42,385 nucleotides of DNA, from positions 1 through 42,385 of the forward strand of contig WRKR01000025.1 in the NCBI GenBank assembly GCA_009782175.1, in the 5' to 3' direction. The DNA is from Cystobacterineae bacterium (lineage in GTDB: Bacteria; Myxococcota; Myxococcia; Myxococcales; Myxococcaceae). Positions 8,421 through 18,396 of this stretch are shown piece after piece. The position numbers and the translations under genes are program-made. Numbering within the stretch: the stretch's first letter is position 1; every line of letters begins with the position of its first letter. The notes beneath the pieces were generated by a model. It did not search any database and was not told the DNA's origin. It saw only the letters and a list, made by a program, of their open reading frames with translations.

Positions 8421-9905
8421 ATGCTTTTTTTCTCCAAACTCAAAACCCCTTTGGCCTGGTTGCTGTTGTGTTGGGGCACCTTTGCTTTTTCCCAACAAAG
8501 CTCCTCCCCTGTTTTTTCTCAATATTTGGCTGAGTGTGCAAAGCCTGCCGAGTTTTTCGGCATATTCCTCGCCAACCAAAAAGTGGGCTATATGTCCTCC
8601 TCCTGCGGTTTGTTAGGCCAAAACAAGGCACAGCTGCGCATGGAAACCCATGTGCTTATGCGTGTGGTGGTGGGGAGCAAGGAGGTTTCCAGGGAGGTGC
8701 GCCAGGTGGACATTTATGAGGCCAAACCTCAGGGCAAGCTTTTAAACTCTACACTCACCATGGAGGGGGATGGGGGCAACCAAAAGCTGCATGGCCAAAG
8801 GAAGGGGGGGCGTTTTGAGGTGAGCAGAGAGCGCCCGGGCATGCCCATGGACCAGCCTAAAGCGCCTGAGGTTTTGCAAACCCTGGAGGATGCCAACATG
8901 GCTTTTTTCAGTTTTCTCCAAAAGGCTCCCCTCCAGGGCCACCAGTGGGATTGGACAGAGTTAAAAAACCACCGCATGGAGACAAAAATAGGCAAAACGA
9001 AGGTGCATTTTATGGGGGGCATTTCCACCACCCTGCAAGAGGTTGTGCAAATTTCTGCAAAGGACAACATTCATATTTCCTATTGGTTTGACGAGGCAGG
9101 GGGTTTGCGTGAGGTGGAGATGGCCCCGGGCCTGCGTGCCCTTGCAGAGGCGGAGGAGGTGGCCAAAAGCTGGGACAAGGTGGACATATTTAACCTTGTG
9201 CGCGTGGTGCTGCCCCGGGCGCTTTCCGTGGAAGAGTTGCAAACCCCCAGTGCCCTCAACTATGTGTTGAAGGGCTTTCCTCAAGAGTTGGTTACCCCTT
9301 CGGCGCGCCAGCAATTTGGCCCCCTCAAAGATGGCCTCCAAAACCTGCGTGTTGAGGCCCGCCAGCCCCAAAACACCGACGCCACCTTTCCGCTGGCGGA
9401 CCCTGAAGGCGGAAAAAACCTCACAGCCACCTCTCAAATAGAAAGCGGCCTCCCTGCTGTGCTCAAGTTGGGCAAAAAAATTGTGGGGAAGGAAAAAAAT
9501 GCCTGGGCTGCCGCCAAAAAAATAAACCGCTGGGTTTTTCAGAATGTGAAAAAGGGCTATGGCATTTCCGCGGACACCACCCAGCAAATACTCAAACAAA
9601 TGGAGGGGGACTGTACAGAGCACTCCCTGCTGGCTGTCAGCCTCTTGAGGAGCCTTGGCATTCCGGCCAGGCGCGTCAACGGCCTTGTGTATGCGCCTCA
9701 AGCGGGGGATGCTGTGCCCGCGCTTTATTGGCACCAGTGGACAGAGGTTTATATAGGCGAGTGGGTGGAGATGGATCCAACTTTCAACGAGGAAGTGGCG
9801 AGCGTTGGCCACATTGCTTTGGGCAAAGAGCTGGAAACCCACATGGTGCAAGGCTTTGGGCAAATACGCGTTGTGGGTTTGCGCGAGGAAAAACTTTCTC
9901 CCTAA
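8421..9905 (+). CDS. Exported transglutaminase-like (papain-fold) protein
   Basis: The 494-residue protein has a signal peptide (basic start, hydrophobic segment to about residue 24, SQQ after the likely cleavage). Residues 25-330 form a beta-rich domain without recognised motifs. Residues about 355-470 are a transglutaminase-like domain with all three catalytic positions visible: Cys in GDCTEHS, His in WHQWTEVY and Asp in EMDPTF. Bacterial members act as cysteine proteases, amidases or cross-linking enzymes on peptides or cell-wall material outside the cytoplasm. AGGGGG 4-10 bases before the ATG supports the start. It is divergent from the HD hydrolase gene, with about 40 bases for both promoters. 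Its last residues follow the domain directly, so it appears complete. Confidence 0.8.
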   Translation: MLFFSKLKTPLAWLLLCWGTFAFSQQSSSPVFSQYLAECAKPAEFFGIFLANQKVGYMSSSCGLLGQNKAQLRMETHVLMRVVVGSKEVSREVRQVDIYEAKPQGKLLNSTLTMEGDGGNQKLHGQRKGGRFEVSRERPGMPMDQPKAPEVLQTLEDANMAFFSFLQKAPLQGHQWDWTELKNHRMETKIGKTKVHFMGGISTTLQEVVQISAKDNIHISYWFDEAGGLREVEMAPGLRALAEAEEVAKSWDKVDIFNLVRVVLPRALSVEELQTPSALNYVLKGFPQELVTPSARQQFGPLKDGLQNLRVEARQPQNTDATFPLADPEGGKNLTATSQIESGLPAVLKLGKKIVGKEKNAWAAAKKINRWVFQNVKKGYGISADTTQQILKQMEGDCTEHSLLAVSLLRSLGIPARRVNGLVYAPQAGDAVPALYWHQWTEVYIGEWVEMDPTFNEEVASVGHIALGKELETHMVQGFGQIRVVGLREEKLSP

Positions 9906-10229
9906 GCCGTTTCCATTGGAGTCTCGCGTTGCGCGCCTGTTCCGCTCCGGGAAAGTATGCTTTCTTAAATGCTTTCCTTCGCTCCGCTGGGACATGCTCT
10001 CTTCGGTTGAGGCTTCACACTGGGCTCCTGGGGAGCTGCTGAAATTTCTGTTTTGCACGTTGAATGGAGAATTCCCCCCCCCAAGAAAGGCAGCCGATGA
10101 TGGAAAATTTAACCTGTCAACATGTTGACATATAAGAATTTATTTTTTGAGCTCCAACCTCTCCTTTGCAAGGGATTTGATTTTCTTGTCAGGCTTTCAT
10201 AAGCCACCTTGAGCAGGAAATGAGGACAC
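9906..10229. other. Intergenic region before the tig-clp-lon operon
   Basis: No credible gene. The first ~150 bases are GC-rich, with CTTCGCTCCGCTGGGACATGCTC-like fragments resembling the mini-palindromes of the end repeats but too degenerate to call. The second half is AT-rich and contains the operator-like palindrome at 10115-10130, a TATAAG box at 10131-10136 and a ribosome-binding site (TGAGGA) just before tig. Confidence 0.5.
10108..10136 (+). promoter_or_regulatory. Candidate promoter with a 16-bp operator palindrome in its spacer
   Basis: TGTCAACATGTTGACA (10115-10130) is a perfect 16-bp palindrome. It lies within a 17-base spacer between TTTAAC (10108-10113, a poor -35) and TATAAG (10131-10136, a good -10 hexamer). 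A palindrome centred between the two boxes is the layout used by many dimeric repressors and by spacer-binding activators. The downstream genes are a chaperone and three protease components, so a stress-responsive regulator is plausible. The regulator is not encoded next to the site. It does not match CIRCE or the CtsR heptads. Confidence 0.5.
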
Positions 10230-11519
10230 ATGAAAGCGGAGCTTCAAGAAATATCCCCCATAGAGTGTCGGTTTTCAGTCGAAATTGAAGCTGAAAAGGT
10301 GAAGGAGCTGTTGGATCAGGCCTATCATGCCTTGTCTAAAAAAGTGAATATACCCGGGTTTAGGTCCGGGAAGGTGCCCCGGCGTATTTTGGAGCAGCGG
10401 TTTCGCGCCCAAGTAGAAGCCGACGTCGTGCGCGATTTAGAGTGGCTTGGCTATTTGGAAGCCGTCCGCACACACAAAGTGGATGTGGTTGACAGCCCCC
10501 ACTGGGTGCATGGCACTTTTAACCCTCAAGGGCCTTATTCCTTTGTTGCCCGCGTGGATGTGCGCCCCAAACCCAAACTGGAAGCCTATAAAGAGTTGCC
10601 GCTTTCTTCTGTGGAGCCTGTGGTTTCCGACGAGGACATTGAGAAGCAGATTGAAAACATAAGGGCCTCTCGCGCTCGCTATGAGGAAACCAAGGAGCGC
10701 GACGAGGTGCGCTTGGGAGACAGAGTGCTTGTTGACTTTGTTGCCACTGCCGAGGGGAAGCCCTTTGCAGGCAGCGAGGCACAGGACGTTTCCATAGAGG
10801 TAACGCAAGGCGAGTTGCGCTCTGGCTGCATGCCTCAATTGGAAGCGGCCAAGCTGAATGAAACGTGTGAGTTCAGCCATGTCTTCAGCGAGGATGCTCC
10901 CGAAGCGTCGCTGCGTGGAAAGACGGCGCAGTTTAAAGTAACCGTGAAGGCCATTCATGAAAGGCATCTACCTCCCTTGGACGACCTGTTGGCCGCCTCG
11001 TTAAATTGGAATGTGAAGACTTTGGAAGAGCTTCGGGCGCGCCTGCGTCAGGGCATGGAAAAAGCGGAGAGCCGACGCCTCGCCGCGGACTTTCGCACCC
11101 AGGCCATTGAGCAGTTGATTGAAAAAAACCCTTTGGAAGTCCCCCACTCCATGGTGGAGCGCGGCATTGATTGGATGATGGAGGGGGCACTGCGATCCAT
11201 TGCACAGACGGGGGTCGATCTACGTAGCTTGCAGATGGATTGGTCCACCATACGCGAGGAGATGCGCCCCAAGGCCATGGTTGAGGTGAAAGGCCAACTG
11301 CTGCTTTCAGCCATTGCAGAGGCCGAAAACCTGGAGGTGAGCGAGGCGGATTTGGAAGCCAAGTTTGCAGAGCTCGCTGAAGATGGCGGGGTGGAGCTTT
11401 CGCAAGTGAAGAAACAGTTTGCGCAGGCCACGCAAAAGCAAGCGCTTTCTCGCAGCATTCTGGAAGAAAAAGCACTCGAATTTCTAAAGTTGCATGCCAA
11501 AGCCCCTGCCGCCATATAG
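10230..11519 (+). CDS. tig: Trigger factor, ribosome-associated chaperone
   Basis: A 429-residue trigger factor of normal length. The N-terminal ribosome-binding domain carries NIPGFRSGKVPRRILEQRF, the signature loop that docks on the ribosomal exit tunnel. Residues about 155-245 are the FKBP-like prolyl isomerase domain (LGDRVLVDFVATAEGKPF), with a rather acidic and divergent active-site region. The C-terminal helical domain (260-425) forms the chaperone cradle. GAGGA shortly before the ATG fixes the start. It heads the tig-clpP-clpX-lon operon, and clpP starts 9 bases after its stop. This order is common in proteobacteria and places co-translational folding next to ATP-dependent proteolysis. 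Confidence 0.97.
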   Translation: MKAELQEISPIECRFSVEIEAEKVKELLDQAYHALSKKVNIPGFRSGKVPRRILEQRFRAQVEADVVRDLEWLGYLEAVRTHKVDVVDSPHWVHGTFNPQGPYSFVARVDVRPKPKLEAYKELPLSSVEPVVSDEDIEKQIENIRASRARYEETKERDEVRLGDRVLVDFVATAEGKPFAGSEAQDVSIEVTQGELRSGCMPQLEAAKLNETCEFSHVFSEDAPEASLRGKTAQFKVTVKAIHERHLPPLDDLLAASLNWNVKTLEELRARLRQGMEKAESRRLAADFRTQAIEQLIEKNPLEVPHSMVERGIDWMMEGALRSIAQTGVDLRSLQMDWSTIREEMRPKAMVEVKGQLLLSAIAEAENLEVSEADLEAKFAELAEDGGVELSQVKKQFAQATQKQALSRSILEEKALEFLKLHAKAPAAI

Positions 11520-11528
11520 GTTAAAGAC

Positions 11529-12161
11529 ATGCCTTATATCCCCATGCCTCATGTCATCGAGCAAACCCACCGCGGAGAACGCTCCTATGACATTTATAGC
11601 CGTCTGTTGGTGGACCGCATCATCATGCTGGGAACGGAGATTAATGATGATGTTTCAAATGTCATTGTGGCTCAGCTTTTGTTTTTAGAGTCGCAAGATC
11701 CAGAGAAAGACATTAACCTCTACATTAATTCCCCAGGCGGCTCCGTGACAGCGGGCTTGGCCATTTATGACACCATGCAATATGTGCGCTCACCTGTTTC
11801 GACCATTTGCATAGGGCAGGCTGCCTCCATGGCTGCAGTACTTTTGGCTGCAGGCAAGCAAGGCAAACGCTTTGCATTGCCGCATTCGCGCATTATGATC
11901 CACCAACCCATGGGAGGAGCCAGAGGACAGGCCATAGACATTCAAATTCAGGCTGCCGAAATACAAAGGCTCAAGGTGGCCATTAATGAAATTTTGCACC
12001 ACCACACCCAGCAGGCCAAGGAGCGCTTAGAGAAAGACAGTGACAGAGACTTTTTTATGGGGGCACAAGAAGCCAAAATCTATGGCATTATTGACCAAGT
12101 GGTTGAGCACCGGCAATATGCTCCACATGTGGCCGCAAAGGCGGATTTGGACAAAAAATAA
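11529..12161 (+). CDS. clpP: ATP-dependent Clp protease, proteolytic subunit
   Basis: A 210-residue ClpP. The catalytic Ser is in [14 protein letters not shown], the His in [11 protein letters not shown] and the Asp in the following helical region, so the Ser-His-Asp triad appears intact. The handle motif IYINSPGG-like ([10 protein letters not shown]) is present. Typical ClpP has Gly-Ala after SM where this protein has Ala-Ala, a mild change. It forms tetradecamer barrels that degrade substrates unfolded by ClpX, which is encoded 23 bases downstream. The short N-terminus ([18 protein letters not shown]) has the usual start of processed ClpP. Confidence 0.97.
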   Translation: MPYIPMPHVIEQTHRGERSYDIYSRLLVDRIIMLGTEINDDVSNVIVAQLLFLESQDPEKDINLYINSPGGSVTAGLAIYDTMQYVRSPVSTICIGQAASMAAVLLAAGKQGKRFALPHSRIMIHQPMGGARGQAIDIQIQAAEIQRLKVAINEILHHHTQQAKERLEKDSDRDFFMGAQEAKIYGIIDQVVEHRQYAPHVAAKADLDKK

Positions 12162-12184
12162 TTCAGGCTTTAGGCTGACTGGCT

Positions 12185-13459
12185 ATGGCAAATAAAGGCT
12201 TTGGCTCCCGTGAGGGCAACCCAACATTGTGCTGCTCTTTTTGTGGCAAGTCACGAAGAGAGGTGAAGAAGTTGGTGGCGGGCCCGACGGTTTATATTTG
12301 CGACGAGTGCATTGCGTTGTGCAACGACATTATTGCCGAAGAAGTAGAGCGGGAAGAAAGCAAAGACACCAAACTGCACATTCCAAAGCCCAGCGAAATT
12401 AAGTCCATTTTGGATGATTATGTGGTGGGGCAAGAGAGAGCCAAGAAGGTGTTGGCGGTTGCTGTACACAACCACTACAAGCGCGTTGAGTTTGGAAGGG
12501 CCGAGGATGATGTTGAAATACAAAAATCCAACATTTTGCTTTTGGGCCCAACGGGAAGCGGGAAGACTTTGCTGGCTCAAACCTTGGCGCGAATTCTCAG
12601 AGTGCCCTTTGCCATTGTGGATGCGACTTGCCTGACGGAAGCAGGCTATGTCGGCGAGGATGTAGAAAACATTTTCGTCAGCTTGCTTCAGGCCGCAGAC
12701 CACAACATAGAGCGGGCCCAGCGCGGCATTGTCTATATTGATGAAATTGACAAAATTGCCCGCAAGAGTGAGAACGCCTCCATTACACGCGATGTTTCTG
12801 GCGAGGGTGTGCAGCAGGCCTTGCTGAAACTCGTTGAGGGGACCATTGCCAACGTTCCACCCAGGGGGGGACGCAAGCACCCTCAACAAGAATTTTTGCA
12901 AGTGGACACCACCAATATTTTGTTTATTTGTGGCGGTGCATTTGGGGGCTTGGAGCAAATTATTGAGCGAAGGCTGGGAGGGCGCTCCATGGGTTTTGGC
13001 TCAGAGCCAAAGTCCAAAGGCAACCCGTCAAGCTCAGAGCTTTTGTGTGCAGTAGAGCCTGAGGATTTTTTGAAGTTTGGGATGATTCCCGAGTTTATAG
13101 GCCGCCTGCCCATTGTTACCAGCTTGGAAGAGCTGGATGAGCCAGCCCTGGTTTCTATTTTGGTGAAACCCAAAAATGCACTGACAAAGCAATATAGGCG
13201 CCTGTTTGAGCTGGATGATGTGACGCTGAATTTTACAGAAGGGGCGTTGCAGGCTGTTGCCAAAGAAGCCATTTTGCGAAAAACAGGTGCACGTGGGCTT
13301 CGAGCCATCCTCGAAAAAGCGATGCTTGAAACCATGTTTCATCTGCCCTCACACAAAACGGCCAGAGAGGTTTTGGTTTCTGAAGAAACCATTGCCAAAC
13401 ACAAGGAGCCTGTTGTGGTTTATGCAACGCCTGAAGCCATGGACGAAAAGGTTGCTTAA
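12185..13459 (+). CDS. clpX: ATP-dependent Clp protease, ATP-binding subunit ClpX
   Basis: A 424-residue ClpX. The N-terminal zinc-binding domain has CSFCGK and [10 protein letters not shown], giving the four Cys ligands. The AAA+ module has Walker A GPTGSGKT, the GYVGED pore loop, Walker [11 protein letters not shown], and the C-terminal small domain with [12 protein letters not shown]. The IGF-type loop that docks on ClpP appears in changed form ([10 protein letters not shown] region). Length and order are normal. The ribosome-binding site before the ATG is weak, suggesting some coupling to clpP. A 99-base gap separates it from lon. Confidence 0.97.
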   Translation: MANKGFGSREGNPTLCCSFCGKSRREVKKLVAGPTVYICDECIALCNDIIAEEVEREESKDTKLHIPKPSEIKSILDDYVVGQERAKKVLAVAVHNHYKRVEFGRAEDDVEIQKSNILLLGPTGSGKTLLAQTLARILRVPFAIVDATCLTEAGYVGEDVENIFVSLLQAADHNIERAQRGIVYIDEIDKIARKSENASITRDVSGEGVQQALLKLVEGTIANVPPRGGRKHPQQEFLQVDTTNILFICGGAFGGLEQIIERRLGGRSMGFGSEPKSKGNPSSSELLCAVEPEDFLKFGMIPEFIGRLPIVTSLEELDEPALVSILVKPKNALTKQYRRLFELDDVTLNFTEGALQAVAKEAILRKTGARGLRAILEKAMLETMFHLPSHKTAREVLVSEETIAKHKEPVVVYATPEAMDEKVA

Positions 13460-13558
13460 GCCAGCAACAGCACCCCATACCCCGCCTTTGCTCCATCAGC
13501 CGTGCCTCATTTTTTGCCAGTCGCCCATTTGTGACATAAGCCATGAAGTGGAGGAATT

Positions 13559-15979
13559 ATGTCGCAGGAACAAGAGTTGCTGAGCCTTCCGTTGTTGCCG
13601 CTGCGAGACATTGTGGTTTTCCCGCGCTCGGTGACGGTGCTTTATGTGGGAAGAGAAAAATCCATCGCCGCGCTGAGCATGGCTTGGCAACGAGGTGAAG
13701 AAGGAAAAGCGAGAATTATTCTTTCCGCGCAGAAGAAGGCCAAGACGAACGACCCAACGGAGGATGAGGTTTTCCAAATAGGCACGGTTGCGCAAATTCT
13801 CCAGCTTATACCCATGCCGGATGGGACGATGAAGGCCTTGGTTGAAGGCCTGGGGCGTTGCCGAATTCTTCATTTTCTCGAAGGAGAAAATTATTTCGAG
13901 GTAAAATATGAGCCTTTGTTGGAAGAAGAGAAGGTGGGCGTTGAAATAGAAGCACTCATGCGCTCTGTCCATGCCACTTTTGAGAGTTTTGTTAAACTCA
14001 ACAAACGCATTCCCCCGGATGTTCCTCAAAAAGTGAAATCCATTCAGGAGGTGTCTGCTTTGGCCGATACCATTGTTGGCCAACTCTCCATTAAACTCGC
14101 CGACAAACAAGGTTTGCTTGAAATTCTCAACCCAACAAGCCGCCTGGAGCGGGTGCTCGAGTTGATGCAGGGGGAAATTGAGATTTTGCAAGTAGAGAAA
14201 AAAATCCGCACTCGCGTCAAAAAGCAGATGGAGAAGAGCCAGAAAGACTATTACCTCAATGAGCAAATGCAGGCCATTCGCCGGGAGTTGGGAGAGAAAG
14301 ATGAAGAAAAAAGCGAAGCCGAAGAGCTGGAAGAGCGTTTAAACAAGACAGGTTTAAACCCTGAAGCTCGGGAGAAAATGCACAGAGAGCTTAAAAAGTT
14401 TTCCCTCATGGGCCCCATGAGTGCAGAGGCCGGTGTTTTGCGAAACTATATTGATTGGGTGTTGGCCTTGCCGTGGCAACAAGAAACCACAGATAATGTG
14501 GACATTGCGCTGGCAGAAGACATCCTCAATGAAGACCACCACGGACTTGAGCAAACCAAAGAGCGCATTTTAGACCATCTCGCCGTACAAACCTTGGCAG
14601 GAAAAATGCGGGGACCCATTTTGTGTTTGGTGGGTCCGCCAGGGGTTGGAAAAACTTCACTGGGGCATTCCATTGCTCGCGCGCTTTCTCGAAAGTTTGT
14701 GCGCATTTCCTTGGGAGGCGTCCGCGACGAAGCTGAAATTCGAGGGCACCGGCGCACCTATGTGGGGGCGATGCCGGGGAAAATTATTCAGGCGATGAAG
14801 AAAGCACAGTCCAACAACCCCGTGGTGTTGCTCGATGAGATTGACAAAATGTCTTCGGACTTTCGTGGAGATCCATCCTCTGCACTGCTTGAGGTTTTGG
14901 ACCCTGAGCAGAATGAGGCTTTTAACGACCACTACCTTGAGTTGGATTATGATCTGTCGCGCGCCTTGTTTGTGTGCACGGCGAACAATGCGCATGCCAT
15001 TCCGGGTCCGCTTTTGGATAGAATGGAACTTATTCGGATTGCCGGCTATACGGACGAAGAAAAAATGGCCATTTTGAAAAAACACCTCTTGCCAAGGCAG
15101 CAGGAAGCCAACGGGCTTTCCAAGGTGGACATTCGTTTTGAGGACGCTGCCTTGAAGACGCTGATCCACGGCTATACGCGCGAGGCAGGCGTGCGCTCTC
15201 TGGAAAGGGAAATTGCCAGAGTATTTCGAAAACTGGCTCGTCTTGTTCTGCAAGAAGGCACCAAGCCGCACCAGCTGGGCAGCAAGCGCTTGCGTGAGCT
15301 TTTGGGCCCTCAAAAGTTCAGCAAAATCCGCAGAGAGAGTTTAAACCAAATAGGCATTGTTGCAGGCTTAGCGGTTATGGAGAGCGGCGGGGATGTTTTG
15401 TTGACAGAAGCCGCCACCATGCCTGGCAAGGGGAAACTCATTATTACGGGCCACCTGGGGGAGGTTATGCAAGAGTCCGCCCAGGCGGCGATGACATATG
15501 TGCGGGCCAGAGCCCGGCGTTTTGGGATGGATGAGAAATTTTTGGAGCACGCTGACATGCATATCCATGTCCCAGAGGGGGCCATTCCAAAGGATGGGCC
15601 TTCAGCAGGGGTTACCCTGGTGACGGCCATGTTGTCTGCCCTGACACGTATACCCGTGCGTAGCGATCTGGCGATGACAGGTGAAATAACCCTGCGTGGA
15701 CGCGTGCTGTCCGTTGGGGGCGTCAAAGAAAAAATATTGGCCGCACACCGCGCGGGCATCCGCCTGGTGTGCATTCCCAAAAGCAACCGAAAGGCGCTGG
15801 AAGAGTTGCCCCATTATGTGCGAAAGAGCATGAAATTTTATCCCGTCGAATATGTGGATGAGGTTTTGCGGGTGGCTTTGGTTTCAGAAAAAAATGTGGC
15901 CAGGTTTGAGCCGATGGACGCCCGGGGACTTTGGGCTTCCATGGAGGCGCGAGAGCTTTCACCCCCCATTCCCCACTGA
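13559..15979 (+). CDS. lon: ATP-dependent protease La (Lon)
   Basis: An 806-residue LonA. The N-terminal substrate-binding domain starts [14 protein letters not shown] coiled-coil region follows around residues 215-280 ([17 protein letters not shown]). The AAA+ domain has Walker [10 protein letters not shown] and Walker [11 protein letters not shown]. The C-terminal protease domain has the catalytic Ser in PKDGPSAG and the catalytic Lys in [14 protein letters not shown]. It degrades misfolded and regulatory proteins in the cytosol. GGAGG lies 6 bases before the ATG. The tail after the protease domain is short and ends within a terminator hairpin. Confidence 0.97.
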   Translation: MSQEQELLSLPLLPLRDIVVFPRSVTVLYVGREKSIAALSMAWQRGEEGKARIILSAQKKAKTNDPTEDEVFQIGTVAQILQLIPMPDGTMKALVEGLGRCRILHFLEGENYFEVKYEPLLEEEKVGVEIEALMRSVHATFESFVKLNKRIPPDVPQKVKSIQEVSALADTIVGQLSIKLADKQGLLEILNPTSRLERVLELMQGEIEILQVEKKIRTRVKKQMEKSQKDYYLNEQMQAIRRELGEKDEEKSEAEELEERLNKTGLNPEAREKMHRELKKFSLMGPMSAEAGVLRNYIDWVLALPWQQETTDNVDIALAEDILNEDHHGLEQTKERILDHLAVQTLAGKMRGPILCLVGPPGVGKTSLGHSIARALSRKFVRISLGGVRDEAEIRGHRRTYVGAMPGKIIQAMKKAQSNNPVVLLDEIDKMSSDFRGDPSSALLEVLDPEQNEAFNDHYLELDYDLSRALFVCTANNAHAIPGPLLDRMELIRIAGYTDEEKMAILKKHLLPRQQEANGLSKVDIRFEDAALKTLIHGYTREAGVRSLEREIARVFRKLARLVLQEGTKPHQLGSKRLRELLGPQKFSKIRRESLNQIGIVAGLAVMESGGDVLLTEAATMPGKGKLIITGHLGEVMQESAQAAMTYVRARARRFGMDEKFLEHADMHIHVPEGAIPKDGPSAGVTLVTAMLSALTRIPVRSDLAMTGEITLRGRVLSVGGVKEKILAAHRAGIRLVCIPKSNRKALEELPHYVRKSMKFYPVEYVDEVLRVALVSEKNVARFEPMDARGLWASMEARELSPPIPH

Positions 15980-15999
15980 GGGTGGATGGGTTTTTATTT
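15965..15999 (+). terminator. Intrinsic terminator overlapping the lon stop codon
   Basis: CCCATTCCCC (15965-15974) pairs with GGTGGATGGG (15981-15990), with one mismatch and one wobble. The 6-base loop ACTGAG contains the lon TGA stop, and TTTTTATTT follows. The geometry is that of a Rho-independent terminator, so the tig-clpP-clpX-lon transcript should end here. Confidence 0.65.
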
Positions 16000-16025
16000 G
16001 AGCGGCAACCCCCTCACCCACATTT

Positions 16026-17204
16026 ATGGAACCTGAAACCAAAGTTGAAGCCCAAACTGAGCCTGCCAGGCCTCGGTTTTTTAAGCGCATACAGAAGACA
16101 GCATTTTCCATTAAAAGCACTTATGCAAACGGGCGAGCCTGGTTGAAGCGACGCCCATGGGTGTTGGATGCTGGCTTTTTCTTTTTGGGCTTTTGTTTTG
16201 ACTTGCTGCTTTTGAAGAGCATTGACTCTGTGCCCATGCTGCTCCAGCAAGGCAGCTATGTGGCGCTGCTGGCGGTGTTGATTTTGTTAGACCACCACTA
16301 TTGCCTAACCAAAGTTGTGCCCAAAAGGTGGTGGGGCCGACTCCTTTCTCGCAGGGACTGGGTCATTCATTTTTTATTTGGGAGTTTGTTTAATGCCTTT
16401 TTTGTTTTTTATTTTCGAGCTTCCGTCGTCTCCTCACTCAGTTTTTTGATATTTATTCCATTTTTGGCTGTGTTGTTGGCCCTCAACGAGTTGCCCTTGT
16501 TCCGCAATTTGGGCCCGTTGATGCGCATGGCTTTGTGGAGTTTCACCTGCACCTCTTTTTGGGCCTATTTGCTGCCTTTGTTGCTTGGTTTTTTAAGTGC
16601 CTGGTTGTTTGTGCTGGCGGTTTTCCTCTCCACCGCTTCCGTATTGGGGTTGTGGTACCTCTCCATGCACTTTACGGATGACGCCAAATGGAATTTTTGG
16701 AGGGCTGTTGCACCCAGCCTTGGCATTCAACTGCTTTTGTTGCTGCTTTATTTTTCCGGTGTTGTGCCACCGGTGCCCTTGTCCCTCAAATGGATTGGCG
16801 TATACCACGATGTCCGCAAAGCGGACGGAACAGAGCTCCTTTTCCTTCGCGATGGCTTTCGCTTTTGGGAACATGGCGCCCAAACTTTTTTGGCCAGGCC
16901 TAAGGACAAGCTGAATGTGTGGATGCGCATTTTTGCGCCCAAGCGTTTTAAGGATAATATTTATGTGGCGTGGCACCACAAGAACGCGCAAGGCCAGTGG
17001 ATACAAACCGACCATATCCAGCTGCAGCTGCGCCACTCTGGCCAAACAGGCTGGACAGGCCACACCTATAAAGCCAACTATGCGCCCGGTGAATGGAAAG
17101 TAGAGGTGCTGACAGCAGACGCCCGCCTGCTGGGCAACATAGGAATAGAGGTGCTCCCCGACAGCTCCACACAACCCCGTGAGTTTTCCCTGGACAAACG
17201 CTAA
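16026..17204 (+). CDS. Polytopic membrane protein with C-terminal DUF2914-like domain
   Basis: A 392-residue protein with about seven hydrophobic segments between residues 45 and 255. A C-terminal soluble domain follows (about 260-390). It contains VWMRIFAPKRFKDNIYVAWHHKN, then WIQTDHIQLQL, GWTGHTYKANYAPGEWKVEVLTADARLLG and a final beta-strand, matching the layout of DUF2914. Proteins combining membrane helices with DUF2914 are known in proteobacteria, but their function is not. No ribosome-binding site precedes ATG 16026, which lies 27 bases after the lon terminator, so the start is uncertain. The first ~45 residues are basic and polar. Confidence 0.65.
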   Translation: MEPETKVEAQTEPARPRFFKRIQKTAFSIKSTYANGRAWLKRRPWVLDAGFFFLGFCFDLLLLKSIDSVPMLLQQGSYVALLAVLILLDHHYCLTKVVPKRWWGRLLSRRDWVIHFLFGSLFNAFFVFYFRASVVSSLSFLIFIPFLAVLLALNELPLFRNLGPLMRMALWSFTCTSFWAYLLPLLLGFLSAWLFVLAVFLSTASVLGLWYLSMHFTDDAKWNFWRAVAPSLGIQLLLLLLYFSGVVPPVPLSLKWIGVYHDVRKADGTELLFLRDGFRFWEHGAQTFLARPKDKLNVWMRIFAPKRFKDNIYVAWHHKNAQGQWIQTDHIQLQLRHSGQTGWTGHTYKANYAPGEWKVEVLTADARLLGNIGIEVLPDSSTQPREFSLDKR

Positions 17205-17395
17205 GGCCCTTCAGGCGAATGCAAAAGCCCCCCCTTGGGGGGAAGGAGGCCGGCTGTTTGGCCCCATGGGGTAGGTAGCTGAAGCAAGGCATGCGCCAGC
17301 GCTCAAGCAAGGCAGGAGCGGGCCCAAAGGGGGAGCTGCGGGGGTTTAAGAGGGGTTTCATTTTCATGGGGGCTCAAACGTGTTAAGCAGGCGGC

Positions 17396-17863
17396 ATGTT
17401 AAAGCGCTTCTTTTTATATATGGTGTTGGTATTTGCATGGGCCTGCACGACGAAAACCATTCCGGGGACGGATTTGAGTGATACGGAGAGCAACCGGGCT
17501 TTGCTTGAGATGCTTGACGAATACCGTATGGCTTTTGAGGGCAAGGATGTTGAGCGCATTGTCCGTTTGTTGGACACCTCTTTTGCGGATGATGGTGGCT
17601 CAGCCGATGTGGCCGATGACATGGACTATGCGAATGCCAGAGAGAGGTTTGCGGAGCTTTTTTCTCGGATCAACAATGTGCGGCTGCAGATGAATTTTCG
17701 CAAGCTGGAGCCCTCAAAGTCAGACCCGGATGTGTATTGGGTTTCCTATAGCTATATGCTGAGTTTTTCCATGGGTGATAAGAACATGCAGGACTCGGAT
17801 GTAAAGCAGATGCATGTGAAGAAAACCAAAGAGGGCTCCTGGCTTATTCTCAGTGGAATTTAG
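17396..17863 (+). CDS. Small lipoprotein with NTF2-like (SnoaL/DUF4440) fold
   Basis: A 155-residue protein. It begins with a basic start and a hydrophobic run ending in AWAC, so Cys17 is a likely lipidation site. Residues 35-150 resemble the NTF2-like fold: LLEMLDEYRMAFEGKDVERIVRLLD is the typical first helices, and later strands carry VYWVSYSYMLSF and the closing KEGSWLILSG. Members bind small ligands or act as structural modules; no catalytic residues can be assigned. Its stop codon overlaps that of the convergent gene by four bases (17860-17863), so no terminator separates them. Confidence 0.65.
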   Translation: MLKRFFLYMVLVFAWACTTKTIPGTDLSDTESNRALLEMLDEYRMAFEGKDVERIVRLLDTSFADDGGSADVADDMDYANARERFAELFSRINNVRLQMNFRKLEPSKSDPDVYWVSYSYMLSFSMGDKNMQDSDVKQMHVKKTKEGSWLILSGI

Positions 17864-18396
17864 GGGGGTGAAGCGGGGGCGCGCAACACTTCTTTGGCGA
17901 AGCGCTCCATAACAGAAATTTCACCCCGGAGGATTTTGAGGCCTTCATGTTGGATGAGATATTCACCCATAGCGCCAAGGAAGCGGAGCCGTTCCGGAAG
18001 ACACAGGCAGATGTTGCCGCTTGCAATGCGCTCTGTTTTGTCCCCCAGCGAAGAAAACCGAAGCTCCCCCTGGTTGCTCAGCATGGAGCGGACTTGCATA
18101 TTGTCCGGCTCATTGCTGAAATGGAGAATTTTGCTTTCAAAGTCATAGGTTGAATATTCCGTGAAGCTGAACCAGGAAGGCTCCACTTTTTTAGGGCCTA
18201 TGCTGTGTATAAGGGGTTTGGGCAGATATTGAATGCGGCGCGTGAGGCGGCTGTTCTGAAGGCGTATTTCCAGCACTTGAATGGCCTGGACCAGAGGGTG
18301 GTGCTCAAGCAGAAAAGGAGGATAGCGTTTATCTACAAAGCTGGTTTCAATTTCCTTCAGTGTTGCACAGAGGAGATGCCTGGACTCGAATTTCAT
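17860..18396 (-). CDS. Hypothetical protein, possibly SRPBCC-like
   Basis: Not recognised with confidence. A 178-residue soluble protein without signal peptide. It is rich in alternating beta-type sequence (VLEIRLQNSRLTRRIQYL, then WFSFTEYSTYDFESKILHF) and ends in a long helix (LIQHEGLKILRGEISVMERFAKEVL). The pattern of an early helix with KRYPPF, a curved sheet and a long C-terminal helix resembles SRPBCC/START-type ligand-binding folds; this is shape only. The start is unusual: three 14-bp tandem copies of the ATGAAATTC start region exist, and only the last reads into the gene. Confidence 0.5.
   Translation of the reverse strand: MKFESRHLLCATLKEIETSFVDKRYPPFLLEHHPLVQAIQVLEIRLQNSRLTRRIQYLPKPLIHSIGPKKVEPSWFSFTEYSTYDFESKILHFSNEPDNMQVRSMLSNQGELRFSSLGDKTERIASGNICLCLPERLRFLGAMGEYLIQHEGLKILRGEISVMERFAKEVLRAPASPP

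Noticed and set aside
8961-10058. A 365-codon open frame on the minus strand across the transglutaminase-like gene
   Set aside because: It lies wholly antisense to a gene with a signal peptide and intact catalytic motifs, has no recognisable domain and reflects codon bias.
17228-17242. C7-TT-G6 hairpin as terminator of the DUF2914 gene
   Set aside because: The loop is too small as drawn and there is no T-run on the plus strand; only a short CTTTT on the minus strand, where no gene ends.
17860-18396. PRELI/MSF1-like lipid-transfer protein
   Set aside because: Some resemblance (KRYPPF, FTEYSTYD) exists by eye, but it is too weak and the family is eukaryotic; only a general SRPBCC-like shape is kept.
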